Positions 26,401 through 33,713 of a stretch of DNA of 64,000 bases are shown here, piece after piece; positions within the stretch are counted from its first letter, which is position 1, and the number at the start of each line of letters is the position of its first letter. This stretch comes from Clostridiales bacterium Firm_13. Its GTDB lineage: Bacteria; Bacillota; Clostridia; Saccharofermentanales; Saccharofermentanaceae. A program made the translations under genes and the position numbers. The stretch lies in contig LVAS01000059.1 in assembly GCA_001603035.1 (NCBI GenBank), positions 124,001 to 188,000 of the forward strand, written 5' to 3'. Under the pieces are notes generated by a model that searched no databases, was not told the origin of the DNA, and worked only from the letters and a program-made list of their open reading frames with translations.

Positions 26401-27180
26401 AAAGTCTCGCATCTCCTGCTCGGATTTAATGTAGAAATCATCGGTCGGCATCCGCATGCGATCCTTATCCGATATGTGCTTTCCCGTTTGCATACAGAGA
26501 AGAACGTCGTGCGCCTTTGCGTCCTCTTTGCGCATATAGTGGCAATCATTGGTTGCGACAAGCGGTATCCCCGTCTCATTCGATAAGCGAATCAAGTGTT
26601 GATTGACGCGAGCTTGTGCGGGCATGGTATTGCTCTGAATCTCCAAGTAGTAATTCCCGCGTCCGAAAACGCGATCGTACCAAAGCGCCGCATCGCGGGC
26701 TTCGTCCGGCCTATCTCGCATAATTGCTTGCGACACTTCGCCGGCAAGGCAGGCAGACAGCGCAATCAGCCCGCCGCTATATCTCTCCAGCAGTTCGCGA
26801 TCTACCCGCGGCCTGTAATAGAAGCCCTCTGTAAATCCGGCGGAGACCAACCGATTGAGATTGCAAAGACCCTCGTCGTTCGACGCAAGGAGAATGAGAT
26901 GATACGGTTCTCTGTCGGCGGAGCCCTCCTTGTCGAGACGACCTCTCGGCGCGACATAACATTCGCATCCGATAATCGGGTGAAGACCTTCCTTCTGCAT
27001 CATACGATAAAAATCTACGGTTCCATACATGACGCCGTGATCCGTAATCGCGCAGGAATCCATGCCGAGTTCCTTCAGTCGCGCCGCGAGATCCTTGATC
27101 CGGATGGCGCCGTCTAGAAGGCTGAACTCCGTATGCAGATGCAAATGAACAAATCCCGCTCCCGCGGTCTCCTCCGGCAT
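23461..27180 (-). CDS. dnaE: DNA polymerase III alpha subunit
   Basis: 1239 residues. N-terminal PHP domain ([28 protein letters not shown]), then the polymerase core with [24 protein letters not shown] and [12 protein letters not shown] (catalytic Asp pair), a helix-hairpin-helix region, and an OB-fold ([19 protein letters not shown]). A Glu/Ala/Ser-rich linker (~1125-1160) leads to a ~80-residue C-terminal domain typical of long DnaE1-type proteins. It is the replicative polymerase catalytic subunit of this type, or partner of PolC. The start follows AGGAGGAG, 8 bp after uvrB, so it is probably co-transcribed from the LexA-controlled promoter. Confidence 0.96.
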   Translation of the reverse strand: [1239 protein letters not shown]

Positions 27181-27188
27181 AACTCCTC

Positions 27189-29255
27189 CTAATTCTGCTT
27201 TGCGTCGCCCCGGAGCTGACCCCGTATAACGACGAGCATATCTCGAAGTCGGGCCGCTTCCTCAAAATCGAGGTTCTTGGCGGCGTCCTTCATGGACTTT
27301 TCGATTCTCTTCGACAACTTCTGCAATTCCGGAACGGACAATCGCGGCGACTTATTGTCGAGAAGGCCCTCTACCGCAGCTTCGGGAATGCCTTCTTCTT
27401 TGCTTACTTCCTCGATTGTATCCAGTACGCCGCGCACCTCCTTACGAATACTGCGCGGGGTGATTCCGTTCTTCTCATTATAGGCGATTTGGATCTCTCG
27501 GCGACGATTCGTCTCGGAAATTGCGGCAAACATCGAATCCGTAACCGCATCCGCATAAAGGATGACGCGCCCCCGGACATTACGTGCGGCCCGTCCGATA
27601 ATCTGGATCAACGAACGCGTCGAGCGTAAAAAACCTTCCTTGTCCGCATCGAGAATCATAATCAGAGATACTTCCGGAAGATCCAGCCCTTCGCGAAGAA
27701 GGTTGATGCCGACAAGTACGTCAAATTGTCCCTGACGCAAGTCCCGAAGAATCTTCATCCTCTCAACCGTATCGATATCTGAATGGAGGTACTTCACGCG
27801 AATTCCCTCATTGGAAAGAAAAGAAGAGAGATCCTCCGCCATCTTCTTTGTCAATGTAAGGACAAGGGAGCGGTCGCCCGCCTTGGTGTTCTCGCGAATC
27901 TCGGAAAGAATGTCTTCGATCTGCCCTTCGACGGGACGGATCGAAATCTCGGGATCAACCAGACCTGTCGGTCGGATGATCTGTTCGGCGGTTCTTCGGC
28001 TGTGCTCCGCCTCATATCCCGACGGCGTCGCAGATACGAAGAGAGTCTGACCCATTCTCTCTTCAAATTCGGGAAATTGCAGCGGGCGGTTGTCAAACGC
28101 GGACGGCAGGCGAAATCCGTAATCGACAAGGGTTGTCTTTCGCGACCGGTCGCCGTTATACATTGCGCCGATCTGCGAGACCGTCACATGTGATTCATCA
28201 ATCATAAGGAGATAGTCCTTCGGAAAGAAATCCAGCAGCGTATAAGGAGCGGACCCGGGCGATCTCTGCGCGAGATGTCTCGAGTAATTCTCGATGCCCT
28301 TGCAAAATCCGGTCTCACGCAACATCTCAAGGTCATAACGCGTACGCTGTTCCAACCGGTACGCCTCGATGATCTTGCCTTCGTCGCGAAGTACTTGCAG
28401 GCGTTCGTCCAACTCTTCCTCAATCGTCTTCAGCGCCTTCTTCATCTTCTCACTGCTTGTGGCATAGTGCGATGCCGGAAAGATCGCCGTGTAATTGCGA
28501 GCCCATTGCACCTTGCCGGTAATCGAATCCACCTCGGTAATCTTCTCGATCGTATCCCCGAAAAAACTGACGCGCGTCAAGAGCTCCTCCGACGACGCGG
28601 GAAAGATATCGATCGTATCGCCGCGGACGCGGAAGGAACCGCGCCGGAGTTCAAAATCATTCCGGGAATACTGAATGTTAATCAATTCCCGGATGACCTG
28701 ATCTCTATCCTTCTGCATTCCCGGTCGCAGATTGACCATCAAATCGCGATAGTCTTCCGGATCTCCCAAGCCGTAGATGCAGGAAACCGACGCTACAACG
28801 ATCACGTCCCTGCGCTCCAGAAGCGAGGATGTCGCCGAATGTCGCATACGATCGATCTCGTCGTTAATCGCCGAATCCTTCTCAATATATGTATCCGTCG
28901 CCGCTATATACGCCTCCGGCTGGTAGTAGTCATAATAGGAGACAAAAAACTCAACCGCGTTATCCGGGAAGAACGCCTTAAATTCGGCGCAAAGCTGCGC
29001 CGCGAGTGTCTTATTGTGTGCGATGACAAGAGCCGGGCGTTGGAGTCGCTCGATAATATTCGCCATCGTAAATGTCTTGCCTGAGCCTGTCACCCCGAGG
29101 AGAGTCTGGGCCGGAAGTCCCGCGTCAAAGCCCTCGCAGAGACCGTCGATCGCCTGAGGCTGGTCGCCCGTCGGGCGCATATCGCTTGCGAGACGAAAGG
29201 GACGCCCGCCTTCCGGGAAAAGCTCTTGCGTCTTCTGTTCTACATGATCGGACAT
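27189..29255 (-). CDS. uvrB: Excinuclease ABC subunit B
   Basis: 688 residues from ATG at 29253-29255, chosen for the GGAGGTG just upstream; a longer frame upstream has no ribosome site and overlaps the promoter. UvrB marks: [18 protein letters not shown] (Walker A), the beta-hairpin region [27 protein letters not shown] (motif II), [17 protein letters not shown] (motif VI) and the C-terminal UVR motif [26 protein letters not shown]. It is the damage-verifying helicase-like subunit in nucleotide excision repair. Its promoter carries a LexA box. Confidence 0.97.
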   Translation of the reverse strand: MSDHVEQKTQELFPEGGRPFRLASDMRPTGDQPQAIDGLCEGFDAGLPAQTLLGVTGSGKTFTMANIIERLQRPALVIAHNKTLAAQLCAEFKAFFPDNAVEFFVSYYDYYQPEAYIAATDTYIEKDSAINDEIDRMRHSATSSLLERRDVIVVASVSCIYGLGDPEDYRDLMVNLRPGMQKDRDQVIRELINIQYSRNDFELRRGSFRVRGDTIDIFPASSEELLTRVSFFGDTIEKITEVDSITGKVQWARNYTAIFPASHYATSSEKMKKALKTIEEELDERLQVLRDEGKIIEAYRLEQRTRYDLEMLRETGFCKGIENYSRHLAQRSPGSAPYTLLDFFPKDYLLMIDESHVTVSQIGAMYNGDRSRKTTLVDYGFRLPSAFDNRPLQFPEFEERMGQTLFVSATPSGYEAEHSRRTAEQIIRPTGLVDPEISIRPVEGQIEDILSEIRENTKAGDRSLVLTLTKKMAEDLSSFLSNEGIRVKYLHSDIDTVERMKILRDLRQGQFDVLVGINLLREGLDLPEVSLIMILDADKEGFLRSTRSLIQIIGRAARNVRGRVILYADAVTDSMFAAISETNRRREIQIAYNEKNGITPRSIRKEVRGVLDTIEEVSKEEGIPEAAVEGLLDNKSPRLSVPELQKLSKRIEKSMKDAAKNLDFEEAARLRDMLVVIRGQLRGDAKQN

Positions 29256-29274
29256 ACTTTCACCTCCAGAAAAA

Positions 29275-29303
29275 AGTATATCGAAAATAGAACAATTGTT
29301 CAA
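29275..29303 (-). promoter_or_regulatory. uvrB promoter overlapped by a LexA/DinR (SOS) box
   Basis: Minus strand -35 TTGAAC (29298-29303), 17-bp spacer, -10 TATACT (29275-29280). The perfect palindrome GAACAATTGTTC at 29290-29301 fits the Gram-positive LexA core GAAC-N4-GTTC and covers the -35 box and part of the spacer, an ideal repressor position. Confidence 0.87.
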
Positions 29304-29371
29304 TACGTTTCAAAATAGCAATGAACATTCACGAAAACGAGAAATTCCGGATTTTTGCGTACGTTTCAAAA
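29304..29371. repeat. Direct repeat TACGTTTCAAAA in the uvrB-ilvE divergent region
   Basis: The 12-mer TACGTTTCAAAA occurs at 29304-29315 and again at 29360-29371, start-to-start distance 56 bp. The first abuts the uvrB -35 box and the second lies 10 bp before the ilvE TATAAT (29382-29387). They may be binding sites for an unknown regulator. Confidence 0.5.
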
Positions 29372-29381
29372 GAAAGCGTAA

Positions 29382-29387
29382 TATAAT
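29382..29387 (+). promoter_or_regulatory. ilvE -10 box
   Basis: Perfect TATAAT 37 bp before the ilvE start; no good -35 at 17 bp, so activation or an alternative element is possible. Confidence 0.5.
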
Positions 29388-29424
29388 GCTGAAATGAGAT
29401 AAAAATCATAAGGAGGACAAGCCG

Positions 29425-30495
29425 ATGTTTCCCGAAATCTCGGTAACCAGAACCACTTCCCCCAGAACGAAGCCGATCCCGGGGCAATCCCTGCCGTTCG
29501 GGCAATATTTTACCGATCACATGTTCATCATGGATTATGTCGAGGGTCAGGGGTGGATCCATCCTCGCATTGAACCGTACGGTCCGATGATGATCGAGCC
29601 GTCCGCGATGGTTTTTCATTACGGTCAAGCCGTTTTCGAGGGGTTGAAAGCATATCGATGCGCAGACGGATCGATCAACTTGTTTCGTCCCCGACTGAAT
29701 TATGAACGGATTAATCTCTCCGACGAAAGACTTGTCATTCCCCATCTCGACGAGGATTTCTGCGTGTACGCGACGCGCGAACTTGTACGGATTGATCAGG
29801 ATTGGATTCCGTCGGGTGACGGCGAATCACTTTATATTCGCCCGTTTGTCATCGCAACCGATCCTTATCTCGGAGTGCGTCCCGCAAATACATACCGGTT
29901 TATGATCATTCTCTCCCCTTCCGGCGCCTATTATCCGCAGGGAATCAACCCCGTTAAGATCTACGTGGAAGATAAATATGTCCGCGCGGTTCGCGGAGGA
30001 ACAGGATTTACCAAATGCGCCGGCAATTATGCCGCGAGCCTGATCGCGCAGGATATTGCGCACAAGAAAGGGTTTGTCCAGGTTCTCTGGCTTGACGGAA
30101 TCGAGCAGAAATACATAGAAGAAGTCGGGTCGATGAATATACTTTTTGTTATCGACGGCAAACTTGTGACTCCTGCATTAAACGGGAGCATCCTTCCCGG
30201 GATCACACGGCGGTCTTGTATTGAATTCGCGCGATCGATCGGTATGGAAGTCGAAGAAAAGCGAATCTCGATCGACGAGATTATCGACGCGGGAAAGAGC
30301 GGCCGGTTGACGGAGGCATTCGGATCCGGAACGGCGGCGGTTATCTCCCCCGTCGGTGAACTGAAATACGAGGACACGACGCTTACGATCAACGAGAATA
30401 AGATCGGCCCGGTCGCCAGACTCCTCTATGATACGATCACCGGCGTCCAAAGAGGCGTTAAGGAAGATACGCTCGGGTGGACAATCAAAGTCTGA
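29425..30495 (+). CDS. ilvE: Branched-chain amino acid aminotransferase
   Basis: 356 residues, the length of the BCAT type related to eukaryotic enzymes. Fold-type IV PLP protein: VFEGLKAYRCADGSINLFRP near residue 73-92, the PLP lysine in GGTGFTKCAGNYAAS (~192-206), EEVGSMNILFVIDG and SGRLTEAFGSGTAAVISPVG. It transfers amino groups to the 2-oxoacids of leucine, isoleucine and valine, the last step of the pathway encoded at 48.5-55 kb. AAGGAGG precedes the ATG. Confidence 0.96.
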   Translation: MFPEISVTRTTSPRTKPIPGQSLPFGQYFTDHMFIMDYVEGQGWIHPRIEPYGPMMIEPSAMVFHYGQAVFEGLKAYRCADGSINLFRPRLNYERINLSDERLVIPHLDEDFCVYATRELVRIDQDWIPSGDGESLYIRPFVIATDPYLGVRPANTYRFMIILSPSGAYYPQGINPVKIYVEDKYVRAVRGGTGFTKCAGNYAASLIAQDIAHKKGFVQVLWLDGIEQKYIEEVGSMNILFVIDGKLVTPALNGSILPGITRRSCIEFARSIGMEVEEKRISIDEIIDAGKSGRLTEAFGSGTAAVISPVGELKYEDTTLTINENKIGPVARLLYDTITGVQRGVKEDTLGWTIKV

Positions 30496-30512
30496 TTTTT
30501 ATCTTGCGTGAG

Positions 30513-30546
30513 AAATACCCGGCTTTGCGAAAAACCGGGTATTTTT
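30513..30546 (+). terminator. ilvE terminator
   Basis: AAATACCCGG (30513-30522) pairs with CCGGGTATTT (30535-30544), followed by T. Confidence 0.88.
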
Positions 30547-30558
30547 ACGCCTTTTTCT

Positions 30559-30588
30559 TTGCACGGGCTAACCTTTTTCGGTTAGAAT
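30559..30588 (+). promoter_or_regulatory. Promoter of the XRE gene with candidate autoregulatory operator
   Basis: -35 TTGCAC (30559-30564), 18-bp spacer, -10 TAGAAT (30583-30588). An inverted repeat CTAACC (30568-30573) / GGTTAG (30580-30585) overlaps the spacer and -10 box, as expected for an XRE autorepressor site. Confidence 0.5.
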
Positions 30589-30618
30589 TGAGTGATAAAC
30601 GGAAAGGGAGTGCGTGAG

Positions 30619-30813
30619 ATGAACGGCTTTTCCTATCACCGACGCAAAGCGGGATTGACGCAAGCGGAAGCCGCCGATCTTCTCGGTGTCGATCAGACGG
30701 CCGTCTCTTCCTGGGAGTGCGGCAAGAAGTTTCCCCGTTCGAGCAAACTTCTTCATATCGCCGTATATCGATGCGGGGTCGAAGATCTTTTTAGAGAATA
30801 TCCGAAATACTAG
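30619..30813 (+). CDS. Small XRE-family helix-turn-helix regulator
   Basis: 64 residues, a bare HTH domain: FSYHRRKAGLTQAEAADLLG, then VDQTAVSSWECGKKFPRSSKLLHIA. ATG at 30619 is chosen because GGGAG lies 8 nt upstream; a GTG 27 bp earlier is possible. No second domain is present. Its stop codon overlaps the stop of the convergent oxidoreductase on the shared CTAG at 30810-30813. Confidence 0.85.
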   Translation: MNGFSYHRRKAGLTQAEAADLLGVDQTAVSSWECGKKFPRSSKLLHIAVYRCGVEDLFREYPKY

Positions 30814-31856
30814 CCGTTTCTTTCATCCGGGTAGACGATCTTCCATTCACGGCGCAAAGCATCCAGCGTCCCCATGAGTTCGACGGTTTCGTCGAGGGGC
30901 ATGATCGGACTTTCGGTTCTCCCTTCACGAACACAATGAATCAGGTGAAGAGCCTCGTATTGATATCCCGTCGAGAGAAACTCCGGGCTGTACTCCTCCA
31001 CGGCACTCGCCGATACACCGTCGTCGCCAAATTGATACCGTGTCGCGCGATCCGCCATCCAGAAAGATGAAACGCGAATAAATCCCTTGTCGCCCACGAG
31101 TTCAACCGTTTCCGGTAAGGTGCGATCCATCGCGACCGTCGCTTTCGCGGTTCGGAGGTAAGGAGCCAGATTCCCGTTCGCATCGCGGTATCGGAAAAGA
31201 ACGTCAAAGGCGGCGTCGACACCGGTATGTGCTTTGGTAACAAAAGAAAGCATTTGTTCCGGTGCCTCGTGAAAAAAGTGCGAAAAATAGGAAATCGGAT
31301 AAATGCCGAGATCCAGAAGAGCGCCGCCGCCCTTTTCCAGCGCCACGGTTCGCCTGTCGCTCGAAGTCATTAGAGGAATGCCGAAAGAGGCATTCGCCGT
31401 AAGAAGTGTCCCAATTTGTCCCTTCTCAACCCATTCGCGAACTCGCGAAGTTACGGGAAGGAAACGGGTCCACATCGCCTCCATGAGGAAAACACCGCGA
31501 GACCTCGCCGTCGCGACCATTTCTTCCGCTTGGCTTTGGTTTAAAGCGAACGGTTTTTCGCAGAGTACAGGCTTCCCCGCTTTCAGAAAAAGGAGAACTG
31601 CCTCCTTATGCTGTGTATTCAAATTGGCGACATAAACCGCGTCGACATCCGGGTCTTCCGCCAATTCTTCATAGGAATCGTATGTCTTCAGATCCGGAAA
31701 CTCGGAAATGAATTGCGCGGAGAATTGCGCAGCTTTACCGGGCGTTCTCGACGCGGCGGCGTAGAGCGTGGCTTCTTCCGGAATGGCGGCGAGGCCCTTT
31801 GCAAATTGAGCGGCGATCGCGCCGGTACCGGCAATGGCAAATCGAAACTGTTTCAT
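30810..31856 (-). CDS. Gfo/Idh/MocA family oxidoreductase
   Basis: 348 residues from ATG at 31854-31856 (MKQFRFAIAGTGAIAAQFAKGL), the natural Rossmann start; the frame extends further upstream without ribosome site. NAD(P) binding GTGAIA, then the family's CEKPFALNQSQAEEMV (~92-107) with EKP lysine. The C-terminal half is the alpha/beta substrate domain. It follows cellobiose 2-epimerase by 63 bp, so a sugar substrate is likely. The exact reaction is unknown. Confidence 0.9.
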   Translation of the reverse strand: MKQFRFAIAGTGAIAAQFAKGLAAIPEEATLYAAASRTPGKAAQFSAQFISEFPDLKTYDSYEELAEDPDVDAVYVANLNTQHKEAVLLFLKAGKPVLCEKPFALNQSQAEEMVATARSRGVFLMEAMWTRFLPVTSRVREWVEKGQIGTLLTANASFGIPLMTSSDRRTVALEKGGGALLDLGIYPISYFSHFFHEAPEQMLSFVTKAHTGVDAAFDVLFRYRDANGNLAPYLRTAKATVAMDRTLPETVELVGDKGFIRVSSFWMADRATRYQFGDDGVSASAVEEYSPEFLSTGYQYEALHLIHCVREGRTESPIMPLDETVELMGTLDALRREWKIVYPDERNG

Positions 31857-31919
31857 ACTGCATCCCGTTCCTTTCTCTTTATCCGCGCATGTCTTTACGC
31901 TTCGGCAGGATCTTCGCAA

Positions 31920-33101
31920 TTAAGCCGATTGGAATCTCTTCATGATCTCCAAACACATACGTCCGTTGTGATAAGGACATTTCCATGGGCCCGCCAGTTC
32001 TCTTTTCTCGTCATGGGTGCCGTCCTCATATGTCGTCCAGTACCATTCTCCGAGAGGCAGAATGACTTCTGACTCGATGAAGTGAAGTGTCTCACGAAGA
32101 CGTTCAAGATGCGCTTGGGAATCCGGGTGTTTCTGCCAGTCGTTCGCGATCCCGACGACCGTCTCCGCTTGTACCCACCAATCTCTTTGCGTATTGTCCT
32201 TTCCGTCCTCGCATTCGAAATACACGCCGCGCGTTGTATAAGCTCTTCGCATAACATGCGCGTAAAGGGCGCTTGTTACCGGGGCGACATCAGCGGCAAG
32301 TGTCGAATCACCCAAAACAAAAACCGCGCGGTCAATAAGCCACGAAGCCTCTATATCGTGTCCGTATGAATGCAAGTCGAGAATCGGGCGGAGGTCCTTG
32401 TCAAAGAAAACTTCCAGCCGCTCTTTCTCGTCGTTGTACATATCCCGGGCAAGAAGGCGAATGGAAAACGCGAGAGCCTCGCCTACACGCGCATCCGAGG
32501 TCGCCTCATAGAGGACGGTATACGCTTCAAGGATATGAAGAGCGGTATTCATCGTTCGATCGGCGATTACGCCGTTCTCCGACAATTCTTCGTTGCTCAT
32601 CGGGCCGAAATCTCTTGTAAATTGCTCGAGGTAACCTTTCTTGTCACGCCATTTCGTTTCAATCAAAGAAAACAGATCCATCGCGTGATCCAATGCTTCT
32701 TTCTTTCCGGTCGCGAGAAAATATGTCGCGAGCGCATAGATCCCAAAGGCCTGATTGTAGGCATGTTTGAATGTCTGAAGCGGCTTTCCCTCGCCGTCCA
32801 ACATCCAATAGAGGCCGCCGTATTCGGTATCCGTCGCCTTCTCAATCAAGAAGGAATACGCGTGATCCGCCGCTTCGCGATAGATTTCATTTCCGGTTTC
32901 GCGGTAGGCTTCCGAAAAAGTGTAGAGAATTCGAGAGTGAAGAATAATACCTTTTTCATTCAACCGCCGGACTTCTCCGTCGTTTGTGACGAGTCCGTAA
33001 AAACCTCCGTGCTCCCGATCGATCAGACGAAGCCAGAAAGGGAGAATCTCATCCTTCAACATCGCCTCCAGCGTGTCACGTATATCAGATATCGTACGCA
33101 T
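31920..33101 (-). CDS. Cellobiose 2-epimerase (AGE family)
   Basis: 393 residues, an alpha6/alpha6 barrel of the N-acylglucosamine 2-epimerase family. Signatures of cellobiose 2-epimerases are present: HGGFYGLVTNDG (~31-42), RTMNTALHILEAYT, LHSYGHDIEASWL with a catalytic His, QRDWWVQAETVVG and GPWKCPYHNGRMCLEI. It would convert cellobiose to 4-O-glucosyl-mannose in the cytoplasm, the first step of beta-mannan or cellobiose use in anaerobes. A mannosylglucose phosphorylase is not in the window. GGAG precedes the ATG. Confidence 0.88.
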   Translation of the reverse strand: MRTISDIRDTLEAMLKDEILPFWLRLIDREHGGFYGLVTNDGEVRRLNEKGIILHSRILYTFSEAYRETGNEIYREAADHAYSFLIEKATDTEYGGLYWMLDGEGKPLQTFKHAYNQAFGIYALATYFLATGKKEALDHAMDLFSLIETKWRDKKGYLEQFTRDFGPMSNEELSENGVIADRTMNTALHILEAYTVLYEATSDARVGEALAFSIRLLARDMYNDEKERLEVFFDKDLRPILDLHSYGHDIEASWLIDRAVFVLGDSTLAADVAPVTSALYAHVMRRAYTTRGVYFECEDGKDNTQRDWWVQAETVVGIANDWQKHPDSQAHLERLRETLHFIESEVILPLGEWYWTTYEDGTHDEKRELAGPWKCPYHNGRMCLEIMKRFQSA

Positions 33102-33115
33102 GGTTCAACTCCTTC

Positions 33116-33155
33116 TTGTCCGGTATGGACAATATAGTGATTTGTTGCCATTATA
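33116..33155 (-). promoter_or_regulatory. -10 box and leader inverted repeat of the cellobiose 2-epimerase operon
   Basis: TATAAT at 33150-33155 (minus) and, just downstream of the expected start point, an inverted repeat TTGTCC-N5-GGACAA at 33116-33132, immediately before the ribosome site. It could be a repressor site or an mRNA hairpin. No good -35. Confidence 0.45.
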
Positions 33156-33266
33156 GTCGAAAAAGGCGCCGCTTCATCCTCGAAATACAGCGTTGCAAAA
33201 AGTCCGGCAGTTCTCTTTAATTTTTGGGTATAATTCTTATATTATGAACGGAAAGGAATCGGAATA

Positions 33267-33713
33267 ATGACAGACATATCCCCCGAATCCATGAACCGCG
33301 GTCCCGCAAACCTCATCACAGGAGACAGATTCTCCGGAATTGTCATAGCGGATCCCGTCGATACAGAGATGCGATTTGACATCGACGGGGTCGATGTCCT
33401 CCTTACCGTACGCGTCACAAGTCCCCGCGCGGACCGACGTATCGTCGGGCTTCTATTTCAGGTTGCGCGCCCGGTTCGTTTTCGGGTTGACATGCTCATT
33501 CCCGCCGATTGCAGCAACGCGACCGTCTCTTTAAATGACAAAGAACTCCTCCCGTACTTCTCAAACGATGTTCCGGCGGACCCCGAATATGTGATAACGA
33601 CACCCTGTAGCGGAGAAAATAAATACTCGACACTGAGACCGGGCGAATACCAGTCCATTAATTTCAAGTGGGAATCCGGAGATATTCTCAAATACTTTTT
33701 CTATTACGGTTGA
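33267..33713 (+). CDS. Hypothetical protein, predicted all-beta
   Basis: 148 residues, family not recognised. It has no signal peptide, no membrane segment and a beta-rich composition. The end (LRPGEYQSINFKWESGDILKYFFYYG) resembles the last strands of carbohydrate-active beta-sandwich domains, but too weakly for a call. A TATAAT at ~33229-33234 and AAAGGA before the ATG support expression. Its last 10 bp overlap the stop of the convergent M28-like gene. Confidence 0.6.
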   Translation: MTDISPESMNRGPANLITGDRFSGIVIADPVDTEMRFDIDGVDVLLTVRVTSPRADRRIVGLLFQVARPVRFRVDMLIPADCSNATVSLNDKELLPYFSNDVPADPEYVITTPCSGENKYSTLRPGEYQSINFKWESGDILKYFFYYG

